Origin: Sipunculus nudus
Lineage: Eukaryota > Annelida > Sipuncula > Golfingiida > Sipunculidae
DNA: 64,000 bases
Direction of reading: 5' to 3'
NCBI GenBank assembly: GCA_026874595.1
Contig: CM049306.1
Coordinates: 3,918,019 to 3,982,018, forward strand
The notes beneath the pieces were generated by a model, which was given only the letters and a program-made list of their open reading frames with translations, was not told the DNA's origin and did not search any database. The stretch's first letter is position 1, and each line of letters begins with the position of its first letter. Position numbers and translations under genes: made by a program. Shown here in pieces: positions 37,001 through 52,200 of the stretch.

Positions 37001-38318
37001 AGATAAGACACCTACCTCTTTATGCTTCAGTATTAGTTTGTGACCAAAGTAGATAAGACACCTATTTCTGTATGCTTCAGTATTAGTTTGTGGCCAAAGT
37101 AGATAAGACACCTACCTCTTAATGCTTCAGTATTAGTTTGTGACCAAAGTAGATAAGACACCTACCTCTTAATGCTTCAGTACTTAGTACGTGGCCAAAG
37201 TAGATAAGACACCTACCTCTTTATGCTTCAGTATTAGTTTGTGGCCAAAGTAGATAAGACACCTACCTATTTATGCTTCAGTATTAGTTTGTGGCCAAAG
37301 TAGATAAGACACCTACCTCTTTATGCTTCAGTATTAGTTTGTGGCCAAAGTAGATAAGACACCTACCTATTTATGCTTCAGTATTAGTTTGTGGCCAAAG
37401 TAGATAAGACACCTACCTATTTATGCTTCAGTATTAGTTTGTGGCCAAAGTAGATAAGAAACCTACCTCTTAATGCTTCAGTACTTAGTACGTGGCCGAA
37501 GTAGATAAGACACCTACCTCTTTATGCTTCAGTATTAGTTTGTGGCCAAAGTAGATAAGACACCTACCTATTTATGCTTCAGTATTAGTTTGTGGCCAAA
37601 GTAGATAAGACACCTACCTATTTATGCTTCAGTATTAGTTTGTGGCCAAAGTAGATAAGACACCTACCTCTTAATGCTTCAGTACTTAGTACGTGGCCAA
37701 AGTAGATAAGACACCTACCTCTTAATGCATCAGTATTAGTTTGTGGCCAAAGTAGATAAGACACCTACCTATTTATGCTTCAGTATTAGTTTGTGGCCAA
37801 AGTAGATAAGACACCTACCTATTTATGCTTCAGTATTAGTTTGTGGCCAAAGTAGATAAGACACCTACCTCTTAATGCTTCAGTACTTAGTACGTGGCCA
37901 AAGTAGATAAGACACCTACCTCTTTATGCTTCAGTATTAGTTTGTGACCAAAGTAGATAAGACACCTATTTCTGTATGCTTCAGTATTAGTTTGTGGCCA
38001 AAGTAGATAAGACACCTATTTCTGTATGCTTCAGTATTAGTTTTTCGCCAAAGTAGATAAGACACCTACCTATTTATGCTTCAGTATTAGTTTGTGGCCA
38101 AAGTAGATAAGACACCTATTTCTGTATGCTTCAGTATTAGTTTGTGGCCAAAGTAGATAAGACACCTACCTCTTAATGCTTCAGTATTAGTTTGTGGCCA
38201 AAGTAGATAAGACACCTACCTCTTAATGCTTCAGTATTAGTACGTGGCCAATGTAGATAAGACACCTACCTCTTTATGCTTCAGTATTAGTTTGTGACCA
38301 AAGTAGATAAGACACCTA
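26410..38318. repeat. 11.9-kb super-block P1
   Basis: This segment and 43,267-55,175 match end to end at a constant 16,857-bp offset (336 monomers, 57 of them 51 bp). Shared rare markers are ATAATAC at 31,641, CCTCCCT at 33,654, GCCGAAG near 34,638 and 37,498, GTTGCC near 35,687 and CCAATG at 38,252. Differences I found are G at 28,412 and TTTTTCGCC at 38,046. Internally it holds the second 3.5-kb block and a run of 1,254-bp units. The right edge falls inside a B4 monomer, where P2 continues with D and P1 passes into the shortened copy. Confidence 0.88.
33346..38318. repeat. Run of 1,254-bp higher-order units inside P1
   Basis: Units begin at 33,346, 34,600 (AAACCT) and 35,854 (AAACCT), each 1,254 bp apart. 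The third is enlarged to 1,605 bp by an insertion resembling 19,070-19,384: A, three D monomers, A, then a further AAACCT at 36,154 and a GAAAAG monomer near 36,249. A fourth unit starts at 37,459 and is cut at about 38,318 by the P1 junction. Unit order is the same as at 16,925. Confidence 0.83.
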
Positions 38319-41300
38319 CCTATTTATGCTTCAGTATTAGTTTGTGGCCAAAGTAGATAAGACACCTACCTCTTAATGCTTCAGTACTTAGTACGTGGCC
38401 AAAGTAGATAAGACACCTACCTCTTAATGCTTCAGTATTAGTTTGTGGCCAAAGTAGATAAGACACCTACCTATTTATGCTTCAGTATTAGTTTGTGGCC
38501 AAAGTAGATAAGACACCTACCTCTTAATGCTTCAGTACTTAGTACGTGGCCAAAGTAGATAAGACACCTACCTCTTTATGCTTCAGTACTTAGTACGTGG
38601 CCAAAGTAGATAAGACACCTACCTATTTATGCTTCAGTATTAGTTTGTGGCCAAAGTAGATAAGACACCTACCTCTTAATGCTTCAGTATTAGTTTGTGG
38701 CCAAAGTAGATAAGACACCTACCTCTTAATGCTTCAGTATTAGTACGTGGCCAAAGTAGATAAGACACCTACCTCTTTATGCTTCAGTATTAGTTTGTGA
38801 CCAAAGTAGATAAGACACCTGTTTCTGTATGCTTCAGTATTAGTTTGTGGCCAAAGTAGATAAGACACCTACCTCTTAATGCTTCAGTATTAGTTTGTGG
38901 CCAAAGTAGATAAGACACCTATTTCTGTATGCTTCAGTATTAGTTTGTGGCCAAAGTAGATAAGACACCTATTTCTGTATGCTTCAGTATTAGTTTGTGG
39001 CCAAAGTAGATAAGACACCTACCTCTTAATGCTTCAGTATTAGTTTGTGGCCAAAGTAGATAAGACACCTACCTCTTAATGCTTCAGTATTAGTTTGTGA
39101 CCAAAGTAGATAAGACACCTATTTCTGTATGCTTCAGTTTTAGTTTGTGGCCAAAGTAGATAAGACACCTATTTCTGTATGCTTCAGTATTAGTTTGTGG
39201 CCAAAGTAGATAAGACACCTACCTCTTAATGCTTCAGTATTAGTTTGTGGCCAAAGTAGATAAGACACCTACCTCTTAATGCTTCAGTATTAGTTTGTGA
39301 CCAAAGTAGATAAGACACCTATTTCTGTATGCTTCAGTTTTAGTTTGTGGCCAAAGTAGATAAGACACCTATTTCTGTATGCTTCAGTATTAGTTTGTGG
39401 CCAAAGTAGATAAGACACCTACCTCTTTATGCTTCAGTATTAGTTTGTGGCCAAAGTAGATAAGACACCTATTTCTGTATGCTTCAGTATTAGTTTGTGG
39501 CCAAAGTAGATAAGACACCTACCTCTTAATGCTTCAGTATTAGTACGTGGCCAAAGTAGATAAGACACCTACCTCTTTATGCTTCAGTATTAGTTTGTGA
39601 CCAAAGTAGATAAGACACCTATTTCTGTATGCTTCAGTATTAGTTTGTGGCCAAAGTAGATAAGACACATACCTCTTTATGCTTCAGTATTAGTTTGTGG
39701 CCAAAGTAGATAAGACACCTACCTATTTATGCTTCAGTATTAGTATGTGGCCAAAGTAGATAAGACACCTACCTATTTATGCTTCAGTATTGGTATGTGG
39801 CCAAAGTAGATAAGACACCTACCTCTTAATGCTTCAGTATTAGTTTGTGACCAAAGTAGATAAGACACCTACCTCTTAATGCTTCAGTACTTAGTACGTG
39901 GCCAAAGTAGATAAGACACCTACCTCTTTATGCTTCAGTATTAGTTTGTGGCCAAAGTAGATAAGACACCTACCTCTTTATGCTTCAGTATTAGTTTGTG
40001 GCCAAAGTAGATAAGACACCTACCTATTTATGCTTCAGTATTAGTATGTGGCCAAAGTAGATAAGACACCTACCTATTTATGCTTCAGTATTGGTATGTG
40101 GCCAAAGTAGATAAGACACCTACCTCTTAATGCTTCAGTATTAGTTTGTGACCAAAGTAGATAAGACACATACCTCTTAATGCTTCAGTACTTAGTACGT
40201 GGCCAAAGTAGATAAGACACCTACCTCTTTATGCTTCAGTATTAGTTTGTGGCCAAAGTAGATAAGACACCTACCTATTTATGCTTCAGTATTAGTTTGT
40301 GGCCAAAGTAGATAAGACACCTACCTATTTATGCTTCAGTATTAGTTTGTGGCCAAAGTAGATAAGACACCTACCTCTTAATGCTTCAGTACTTAGTACG
40401 TGGCCAAAGTAGATAAGACACCTACCTCTTAATGCATCAGTATTAGTTTGTGGCCAAAGTAGATAAGACACCTACCTATTTATGCTTCAGTATTAGTTTG
40501 TGGCCAAAGTAGATAAGACACCTACCTCTTTATGCTTCAGTATTATTTTGTGGCCAAAGTAGATAAGACACCTACCTATTTATGCTTCAGTATTAGTTTG
40601 TGGCCAAAGTAGATAAGACACCTACCTATTTATGCTTCAGTATTAGTTTGTGGCCAAAGTAGATAAGACACCTACCTCTTAATGCTTCAGTACTTAGTAC
40701 GTGGCCAAAGTAGATAAGACACCTACCTCTTTATGCTTCAGTATTAGTTTGTGGCCAAAGTAGAAAAGACACCTACCTCTTAATGCTTCAGTACTTAGTA
40801 CGTGGCCAAAGTAGATAAGACACCTACCTCTTAATGCTTCAGTATTAGTTTGTGGCCAAAGTAGATAAGACACCTACCTATTTATGCTTCAGTATTAGTT
40901 TGTGGCCAAAGTAGATAAGACACCTACCTCTTAATGCTTCAGTACTTAGTACGTGGCCAAAGTAGATAAGACACCTACCTCTTAATGCTTCAGTATTAGT
41001 TTGTGGCCAAAGTAGATAAGACACCTACCTATTTATGCTTCAGTATTAGTTTGTGGCCAAAGTAGATAAGACACCTACCTCTTAATGCTTCAGTACTTAG
41101 TACGTGGCCAAAGTAGATAAGACACCTACCTCTTTATGCTTCAGTACTTAGTACGTGGCCAAAGTAGATAAGACACCTACCTATTTATGCTTCAGTATTA
41201 GTTTGTGGCCAAAGTAGATAAGACACCTACCTCTTAATGCTTCAGTATTAGTTTGTGGCCAAAGTAGATAAGACACCTACCTCTTAATGCTTCAGTATTA

Positions 41301-43266
41301 GTACGTGGCCAAAGTAGATAAGACACCTACCTCTTTATGCTTCAGTATTAGTTTGTGACCAAAGTAGATAAGACACCTACCTCTTAATGCTTCAGTATTA
41401 GTTTGTGGCCAAAGTAGATAAGACACCTATTTCTGTATGCTTCAGTATTAGTTTGTGGCCAAAGTAGATAAGACACCTATTTCTGTATGCTTCAGTATTA
41501 GTTTGTGGCCAAAGTAGATAAGACACCTACCTCTTAATGCTTCAGTATTAGTTTGTGGCCAAAGTAGATAAGACACCTACCTCTTAATGCTTCAGTATTA
41601 GTTTGTGACCAAAGTAGATAAGACACCTATTTCTGTATGCTTCAGTATTAGTTTGTGGCCAAAGTAGATAAGACACCTACCTCTTAATGCTTCAGTATTA
41701 GTACGTGGCCAAAGTAGATAAGACACCTACCTCTTTATGCTTCAGTATTAGTTTGTGACCAAAGTAGATAAGACACCTATTTCTGTATGCTTCAGTATTA
41801 GTTTGTGGCCAAAGTAGATAAGACACCTACCTCTTTATGCTTCAGTATTAGTTTGTGGCCAAAGTAGATAAGACACCTACCTATTTATGCTTCAGTATTA
41901 GTATGTGGCCAAAGTAGATAAGACACCTACCTATTTATGCTTCAGTATTGGTATGTGGCCAAAGTAGATAAGACACCTACCTCTTAATGCTTCAGTATTA
42001 GTTTGTGACCAAAGTAGATAAGACACCTACCTCTTAATGCTTCAGTACTTAGTACGTGGCCAAAGTAGATAAGACACCTACCTCTTTATGCTTCAGTATT
42101 AGTTTGTGGCCAAAGTAGATAAGACACCTACCTATTTATGCTTCAGTATTAGTTTGTGGCCAAAGTAGATAAGACACCTACCTATTTATGCTTCAGTATT
42201 AGTTTGTGGCCAAAGTAGATAAGACACCTACCTCTTAATGCTTCAGTACTTAGTACGTGGCCAAAGTAGATAAGACACCTACCTCTTAATGCATCAGTAT
42301 TAGTTTGTGGCCAAAGTAGATAAGACACCTACCTATTTATGCTTCAGTATTAGTTTGTGGCCAAAGTAGATAAGACACCTACCTATTTATGCTTCAGTAT
42401 TAGTTTGTGGCCAAAGTAGATAAGACACCTACCTCTTAATGCTTCAGTACTTAGTACGTGGCCAAAGTAGATAAGACACCTACCTCTTTATGCTTCAGTA
42501 TTAGTTTGTGGCCAAAGTAGATAAGACACCTACCTATTTATGCTTCAGTATTAGTTTGTGGCCAAAGTAGATAAGACACCTACCTATTTATGCTTCAGTA
42601 TTAGTTTGTGGCCAAAGTAGATAAGACACCTACCTCTTAATGCTTCAGTACTTAGTACGTGGCCAAAGTAGATAAGACACCTACCTCTTAATGCATCAGT
42701 ATTAGTTTGTGGCCAAAGTAGATAAGACACCTACCTATTTATGCTTCAGTATTAGTTTGTGGCCAAAGTAGATAAGACACCTACCTATTTATGCTTCAGT
42801 ATTAGTTTGTGGCCAAAGTAGATAAGACACCTACCTCTTAATGCTTCAGTACTTAGTACGTGGCCAAAGTAGATAAGACACCTACCTCTTTATGCTTCAG
42901 TATTAGTTTGTGACCAAAGTAGATAAGACACCTATTTCTGTATGCTTCAGTATTAGTTTGTGGCCAAAGTAGATAAGACACCTATTTCTGTATGCTTCAG
43001 TATTAGTTTTTGGCCAAAGTAGATAAGACACCTACCTATTTATGCTTCAGTATTAGTTTGTGGCCAAAGTAGATAAGACACCTATTTCTGTATGCTTCAG
43101 TATTAGTTTGTGGCCAAAGTAGATAAGACACCTACCTCTTAATGCTTCAGTATTAGTTTGTGGCCAAAGTAGATAAGACACCTACCTCTTAATGCTTCAG
43201 TATTAGTACGTGGCCAATGTAGATAAGACACCTACCTCTTTATGCTTCAGTATTAGTTTGTGACCA
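38301..43266. repeat. Shortened P copy with an internal 6,925-bp loss
   Basis: The left part, to about 42,540, matches P1 from 26,410 at an offset of 11,891 bp (237 monomers). The right part, from about 42,480, matches the end of P1 from 37,514 at an offset of 4,966 bp (99 monomers). The difference, 6,925 bp, fits 138 monomers including 25 of 51 bp, so the loss is in register. At the breakpoint the TTAGTTAGTGG and GTGGTC monomers of P1 (30,661-30,721) are replaced by the plain monomers found at 37.5 kb. CCAATG at 43,218 mirrors 38,252. Confidence 0.85.
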
Positions 43267-46200
43267 AAGTAGATAAGACACCTACCTATTTATGCTTCAG
43301 TATTAGTTTGTGGCCAAAGTAGATAAGACACCTACCTCTTAATGCTTCAGTACTTAGTACGTGGCCAAAGTAGATAAGACACCTACCTCTTAATGCTTCA
43401 GTATTAGTTTGTGGCCAAAGTAGATAAGACACCTACCTATTTATGCTTCAGTATTAGTTTGTGGCCAAAGTAGATAAGACACCTACCTCTTAATGCTTCA
43501 GTACTTAGTACGTGGCCAAAGTAGATAAGACACCTACCTCTTTATGCTTCAGTACTTAGTACGTGGCCAAAGTAGATAAGACACCTACCTATTTATGCTT
43601 CAGTATTAGTTTGTGGCCAAAGTAGATAAGACACCTACCTCTTAATGCTTCAGTATTAGTTTGTGGCCAAAGTAGATAAGACACCTACCTCTTAATGCTT
43701 CAGTATTAGTACGTGGCCAAAGTAGATAAGACACCTACCTCTTTATGCTTCAGTATTAGTTTGTGACCAAAGTAGATAAGACACCTGTTTCTGTATGCTT
43801 CAGTATTAGTTTGTGGCCAAAGTAGATAAGACACCTACCTCTTAATGCTTCAGTATTAGTTTGTGGCCAAAGTAGATAAGACACCTATTTCTGTATGCTT
43901 CAGTATTAGTTTGTGGCCAAAGTAGATAAGACACCTATTTCTGTATGCTTCAGTATTAGTTTGTGGCCAAAGTAGATAAGACACCTACCTCTTAATGCTT
44001 CAGTATTAGTTTGTGGCCAAAGTAGATAAGACACCTACCTCTTAATGCTTCAGTATTAGTTTGTGACCAAAGTAGATAAGACACCTATTTCTGTATGCTT
44101 CAGTTTTAGTTTGTGGCCAAAGTAGATAAGACACCTATTTCTGTATGCTTCAGTATTAGTTTGTGGCCAAAGTAGATAAGACACCTACCTCTTAATGCTT
44201 CAGTATTAGTTTGTGGCCAAAGTAGATAAGACACCTACCTCTTAATGCTTCAGTATTAGTTTGTGACCAAAGTAGATAAGACACCTATTTCTGTATGCTT
44301 CAGTTTTAGTTTGTGGCCAAAGTAGATAAGACACCTATTTCTGTATGCTTCAGTATTAGTTTGTGGCCAAAGTAGATAAGACACCTACCTCTTTATGCTT
44401 CAGTATTAGTTTGTGGCCAAAGTAGATAAGACACCTATTTCTGTATGCTTCAGTATTAGTTTGTGGCCAAAGTAGATAAGACACCTACCTCTTAATGCTT
44501 CAGTATTAGTACGTGGCCAAAGTAGATAAGACACCTACCTCTTTATGCTTCAGTATTAGTTTGTGACCAAAGTAGATAAGACACCTATTTCTGTATGCTT
44601 CAGTATTAGTTTGTGGCCAAAGTAGATAAGACACATACCTCTTTATGCTTCAGTATTAGTTTGTGGCCAAAGTAGATAAGACACCTACCTATTTATGCTT
44701 CAGTATTAGTATGTGGCCAAAGTAGATAAGACACCTACCTATTTATGCTTCAGTATTGGTATGTGGCCAAAGTAGATAAGACACCTACCTCTTAATGCTT
44801 CAGTATTAGTTTGTGACCAAAGTAGATAAGACACCTACCTCTTAATGCTTCAGTACTTAGTACGTGGCCAAAGTAGATAAGACACCTACCTCTTTATGCT
44901 TCAGTATTAGTTTGTGGCCAAAGTAGATAAGACACCTACCTCTTTATGCTTCAGTATTAGTTTGTGGCCAAAGTAGATAAGACACCTACCTATTTATGCT
45001 TCAGTATTAGTATGTGGCCAAAGTAGATAAGACACCTACCTATTTATGCTTCAGTATTGGTATGTGGCCAAAGTAGATAAGACACCTACCTCTTAATGCT
45101 TCAGTATTAGTTTGTGACCAAAGTAGATAAGACACATACCTCTTAATGCTTCAGTACTTAGTACGTGGCCAAAGTAGATAAGACACCTACCTCTTTATGC
45201 TTCAGTATTAGTTTGTGGCCAAAGTAGATAAGACACCTACCTATTTATGCTTCAGTATTAGTTTGTGGCCAAAGTAGATAAGACACCTACCTATTTATGC
45301 TTCAGTATTAGTTTGTGGCCAAAGTAGATAAGACACCTACCTCTTAATGCTTCAGTACTTAGTACGTGGCCAAAGTAGATAAGACACCTACCTCTTAATG
45401 CATCAGTATTAGTTTGTGGCCAAAGTAGATAAGACACCTACCTATTTATGCTTCAGTATTAGTTTGTGGCCAAAGTAGATAAGACACCTACCTCTTTATG
45501 CTTCAGTATTATTTTGTGGCCAAAGTAGATAAGACACCTACCTATTTATGCTTCAGTATTAGTTTGTGGCCAAAGTAGATAAGACACCTACCTATTTATG
45601 CTTCAGTATTAGTTTGTGGCCAAAGTAGATAAGACACCTACCTCTTAATGCTTCAGTACTTAGTACGTGGCCAAAGTAGATAAGACACCTACCTCTTTAT
45701 GCTTCAGTATTAGTTTGTGGCCAAAGTAGAAAAGACACCTACCTCTTAATGCTTCAGTACTTAGTACGTGGCCAAAGTAGATAAGACACCTACCTCTTAA
45801 TGCTTCAGTATTAGTTTGTGGCCAAAGTAGATAAGACACCTACCTATTTATGCTTCAGTATTAGTTTGTGGCCAAAGTAGATAAGACACCTACCTCTTAA
45901 TGCTTCAGTACTTAGTACGTGGCCAAAGTAGATAAGACACCTACCTCTTAATGCTTCAGTATTAGTTTGTGGCCAAAGTAGATAAGACACCTACCTATTT
46001 ATGCTTCAGTATTAGTTTGTGGCCAAAGTAGATAAGACACCTACCTCTTAATGCTTCAGTACTTAGTACGTGGCCAAAGTAGATAAGACACCTACCTCTT
46101 TATGCTTCAGTACTTAGTACGTGGCCAAAGTAGATAAGACACCTACCTATTTATGCTTCAGTATTAGTTTGTGGCCAAAGTAGATAAGACACCTACCTCT

Positions 46201-49200
46201 TAATGCTTCAGTATTAGTTTGTGGCCAAAGTAGATAAGACACCTACCTCTTAATGCTTCAGTATTAGTACGTGGCCAAAGTAGATAAGACACCTACCTCT
46301 TTATGCTTCAGTATTAGTTTGTGACCAAAGTAGATAAGACACCTACCTCTTAATGCTTCAGTATTAGTTTGTGGCCAAAGTAGATAAGACACCTATTTCT
46401 GTATGCTTCAGTATTAGTTTGTGGCCAAAGTAGATAAGACACCTATTTCTGTATGCTTCAGTATTAGTTTGTGGCCAAAGTAGATAAGACACCTACCTCT
46501 TAATGCTTCAGTATTAGTTTGTGGCCAAAGTAGATAAGACACCTACCTCTTAATGCTTCAGTATTAGTTTGTGACCAAAGTAGATAAGACACCTATTTCT
46601 GTATGCTTCAGTATTAGTTTGTGGCCAAAGTAGATAAGACACCTACCTCTTAATGCTTCAGTATTAGTACGTGGCCAAAGTAGATAAGACACCTACCTCT
46701 TTATGCTTCAGTATTAGTTTGTGACCAAAGTAGATAAGACACCTATTTCTGTATGCTTCAGTATTAGTTTGTGGCCAAAGTAGATAAGACACCTACCTCT
46801 TTATGCTTCAGTATTAGTTTGTGGCCAAAGTAGATAAGACACCTACCTATTTATGCTTCAGTATTAGTATGTGGCCAAAGTAGATAAGACACCTACCTAT
46901 TTATGCTTCAGTATTGGTATGTGGCCAAAGTAGATAAGACACCTACCTCTTAATGCTTCAGTATTAGTTTGTGACCAAAGTAGATAAGACACCTACCTCT
47001 TAATGCTTCAGTACTTAGTACGTGGCCAAAGTAGATAAGACACCTACCTCTTTATGCTTCAGTATTAGTTTGTGGCCAAAGTAGATAAGACACCTACCTA
47101 TTTATGCTTCAGTATTAGTTTGTGGCCAAAGTAGATAAGACACCTACCTATTTATGCTTCAGTATTAGTTTGTGGCCAAAGTAGATAAGACACCTACCTC
47201 TTAATGCTTCAGTACTTAGTACGTGGCCAAAGTAGATAAGACACCTACCTCTTAATGCATCAGTATTAGTTTGTGGCCAAAGTAGATAAGACACCTACCT
47301 ATTTATGCTTCAGTATTAGTTTGTGGCCAAAGTAGATAAGACACCTACCTATTTATGCTTCAGTATTAGTTTGTGGCCAAAGTAGATAAGACACCTACCT
47401 CTTAATGCTTCAGTACTTAGTACGTGGCCAAAGTAGATAAGACACCTACCTCTTTATGCTTCAGTATTAGTTTGTGGCCAAAGTAGATAAGACACCTACC
47501 TATTTATGCTTCAGTATTAGTTAGTGGCCAAAGTAGATAAGACACCTACCTATTTATGCTTCAGTATTAGTTTGTGGTCAAAGTAGATAAGACACCTACC
47601 TCTTAATGCTTCAGTACTTAGTACGTGGCCAAAGTAGATAAGACACCTACCTCTTTATGCTTCAGTATTAGTTTGTGGCCAAAGTAGATAAGACACCTAC
47701 CTATTTATGCTTCAGTATTAGTTTGTGGCCAAAGTAGATAAGACACCTACCTCTTAATACTTCAGTACTTAGTACGTGGCCAAAGTAGATAAGACACCTA
47801 CCTATTTATGCTTCAGTACTTAGTACGTGGCCAAAGTAGATAAGACACCTACCTATTTATGCTTCAGTATTAGTTTGTGGCCAAAGTAGATAAGACACCT
47901 ACCTCTTAATGCTTCAGTACTTAGTACGTGGCCAAAGTAGATAAGACACCTACCTCTTAATGCTTCAGTACTTAGTACGTGGCCAAAGTAGATAAGACAC
48001 CTACCTCTTTATGCTTCAGTATTAGTTTGTGGCCAAAGTAGATAAGACACCTACCTATTTATGCTTCAGTATTAGTTTGTGGCCAAAGTAGATAAGACAC
48101 CTACCTATTTATGCTTCAGTATTAGTTTGTGGCCAAAGTAGATAAGACACCTACCTCTTAATGCTTCAGTACTTAGTACGTGGCCAAAGTAGATAAGACA
48201 CCTACCTCTTAATGCATCAGTATTAGTTTGTGGCCAAAGTAGATAAGACACCTACCTATTTATGCTTCAGTATTAGTTTGTGGCCAAAGTAGATAAGACA
48301 CCTACCTCTTTATGCTTCAGCATTAGTTTGTGGCCAAAGTAGATAAGACACCTACCTATTTATGCTTCAGTATTAGTTTGTGGCCAAAGTAGATAAGACA
48401 CCTACCTATTTATGCTTCAGTATTAGTTTGTGGCCAAAGTAGATAAGAAACCTACCTCTTAATGCTTCAGTACTTAGTACGTGGCCAAAGTAGATAATAC
48501 ACCTACCTCTTTATGCTTCAGTATTAGTTTGTGGCCAAAGTAGAAAAGACACCTACCTCTTAATGCTTCAGTACTTAGTACGTGGCCAAAGTAGATAAGA
48601 CACCTACCTCTTAATGCTTCAGTATTAGTTTGTGGCCAAAGTAGATAAGACACCTACCTATTTATGCTTCAGTATTAGTTTGTGGCCAAAGTAGATAAGA
48701 CACCTACCTCTTAATGCTTCAGTACTTAGTACGTGGCCAAAGTAGATAAGACACCTACCTCTTAATGCTTCAGTATTAGTTTGTGGCCAAAGTAGATAAG
48801 ACACCTACCTATTTATGCTTCAGTATTAGTTTGTGGCCAAAGTAGATAAGACACCTACCTCTTAATGCTTCAGTACTTAGTACGTGGCCAAAGTAGATAA
48901 GACACCTACCTCTTTATGCTTCAGTACTTAGTACGTGGCCAAAGTAGATAAGACACCTACCTATTTATGCTTCAGTATTAGTTTGTGGCCAAAGTAGATA
49001 AGACACCTACCTCTTAATGCTTCAGTATTAGTTTGTGGCCAAAGTAGATAAGACACCTACCTCTTAATGCTTCAGTATTAGTACGTGGCCAAAGTAGATA
49101 AGACACCTACCTCTTTATGCTTCAGTATTAGTTTGTGACCAAAGTAGATAAGACACCTGTTTCTGTATGCTTCAGTATTAGTTTGTGGCCAAAGTAGATA

Positions 49201-52200
49201 AGACACCTACCTCTTAATGCTTCAGTATTAGTTTGTGGCCAAAGTAGATAAGACACCTATTTCTGTATGCTTCAGTATTAGTTTGTGGCCAAAGTAGATA
49301 AGACACCTATTTCTGTATGCTTCAGTATTAGTTTGTGGCCAAAGTAGATAAGACACCTACCTCTTAATGCTTCAGTATTAGTTTGTGGCCAAAGTAGATA
49401 AGACACCTACCTCTTAATGCTTCAGTATTAGTTTGTGACCAAAGTAGATAAGACACCTATTTCTGTATGCTTCAGTTTTAGTTTGTGGCCAAAGTAGATA
49501 AGACACCTATTTCTGTATGCTTCAGTATTAGTTTGTGGCCAAAGTAGATAAGACACCTACCTCTTAATGCTTCAGTATTAGTTTGTGGCCAAAGTAGATA
49601 AGACACCTACCTCTTAATGCTTCAGTATTAGTTTGTGACCAAAGTAGATAAGACACCTATTTCTGTATGCTTCAGTTTTAGTTTGTGGCCAAAGTAGATA
49701 AGACACCTATTTCTGTATGCTTCAGTATTAGTTTGTGGCCAAAGTAGATAAGACACCTACCTCTTTATGCTTCAGTATTAGTTTGTGGCCAAAGTAGATA
49801 AGACACCTATTTCTGTATGCTTCAGTATTAGTTTGTGGCCAAAGTAGATAAGACACCTACCTCTTAATGCTTCAGTATTAGTACGTGGCCAAAGTAGATA
49901 AGACACCTACCTCTTTATGCTTCAGTATTAGTTTGTGACCAAAGTAGATAAGACACCTATTTCTGTATGCTTCAGTATTAGTTTGTGGCCAAAGTAGATA
50001 AGACACATACCTCTTTATGCTTCAGTATTAGTTTGTGGCCAAAGTAGATAAGACACCTACCTATTTATGCTTCAGTATTAGTATGTGGCCAAAGTAGATA
50101 AGACACCTACCTATTTATGCTTCAGTATTGGTATGTGGCCAAAGTAGATAAGACACCTACCTCTTAATGCTTCAGTATTAGTTTGTGACCAAAGTAGATA
50201 AGACACCTACCTCTTAATGCTTCAGTACTTAGTACGTGGCCAAAGTAGATAAGACACCTACCTCTTTATGCTTCAGTATTAGTTTGTGGCCAAAGTAGAT
50301 AAGACACCTACCTATTTATGCTTCAGTATTAGTTTGTGGCCAAAGTAGATAAGACACCTACCTATTTATGCTTCAGTATTAGTTTGTGGCCAAAGTAGAT
50401 AAGACACCTACCTCTTAATGCTTCAGTACTTAGTACGTGGCCAAAGTAGATAAGACACCTACCTCTTAATGCATCAGTATTAGTTTGTGGCCAAAGTAGA
50501 TAAGACACCTCCCTATTTATGCTTCAGTATTAGTTTGTGGCCAAAGTAGATAAGACACCTACCTATTTATGCTTCAGTATTAGTTTGTGGCCAAAGTAGA
50601 TAAGACACCTACCTCTTAATGCTTCAGTACTTAGTACGTGGCCAAAGTAGATAAGACACCTACCTCTTTATGCTTCAGTATTAGTTTGTGACCAAAGTAG
50701 ATAAGACACCTATTTCTGTATGCTTCAGTATTAGTTTGTGGCCAAAGTAGATAAGACACCTATTTCTGTATGCTTCAGTATTAGTTTTTGGCCAAAGTAG
50801 ATAAGACACCTACCTCTTTATGCTTCAGTATTAGTTTGTGGCCAAAGTAGATAAGACACCTATTTCTGTATGCTTCAGTATTAGTTTGTGGCCAAAGTAG
50901 ATAAGACACCTACCTCTTAATGCTTCAGTATTAGTTTGTGGCCAAAGTAGATAAGACACCTACCTCTTAATGCTTCAGTATTAGTACGTGGCCAAAGTAG
51001 ATAAGACACCTACCTCTTTATGCTTCAGTATTAGTTTGTGACCAAAGTAGATAAGACACCTATTTCTGTATGCTTCAGTATTAGTTTGTGGCCAAAGTAG
51101 ATAAGACACCTACCTCTTAATGCTTCAGTATTAGTTTGTGACCAAAGTAGATAAGACACCTACCTCTTAATGCTTCAGTACTTAGTACGTGGCCAAAGTA
51201 GATAAGACACCTACCTCTTTATGCTTCAGTATTAGTTTGTGGCCAAAGTAGATAAGACACCTACCTATTTATGCTTCAGTATTAGTTTGTGGCCAAAGTA
51301 GATAAGACACCTACCTCTTTATGCTTCAGTATTAGTTTGTGGCCAAAGTAGATAAGACACCTACCTATTTATGCTTCAGTATTAGTTTGTGGCCAAAGTA
51401 GATAAGACACCTACCTATTTATGCTTCAGTATTAGTTTGTGGCCAAAGTAGATAAGAAACCTACCTCTTAATGCTTCAGTACTTAGTACGTGGCCGAAGT
51501 AGATAAGACACCTACCTCTTTATGCTTCAGTATTAGTTTGTGGCCAAAGTAGATAAGACACCTACCTATTTATGCTTCAGTATTAGTTTGTGGCCAAAGT
51601 AGATAAGACACCTACCTATTTATGCTTCAGTATTAGTTTGTGGCCAAAGTAGATAAGACACCTACCTCTTAATGCTTCAGTACTTAGTACGTGGCCAAAG
51701 TAGATAAGACACCTACCTCTTAATGCATCAGTATTAGTTTGTGGCCAAAGTAGATAAGACACCTACCTATTTATGCTTCAGTATTAGTTTGTGGCCAAAG
51801 TAGATAAGACACCTACCTATTTATGCTTCAGTATTAGTTTGTGGCCAAAGTAGATAAGACACCTACCTCTTAATGCTTCAGTACTTAGTACGTGGCCAAA
51901 GTAGATAAGACACCTACCTCTTTATGCTTCAGTATTAGTTTGTGACCAAAGTAGATAAGACACCTATTTCTGTATGCTTCAGTATTAGTTTGTGGCCAAA
52001 GTAGATAAGACACCTATTTCTGTATGCTTCAGTATTAGTTTTTGGCCAAAGTAGATAAGACACCTACCTCTTTATGCTTCAGTATTAGTTTGTGGCCAAA
52101 GTAGATAAGACACCTATTTCTGTATGCTTCAGTATTAGTTTGTGGCCAAAGTAGATAAGACACCTACCTCTTAATGCTTCAGTATTAGTTTGTGGCCAAA

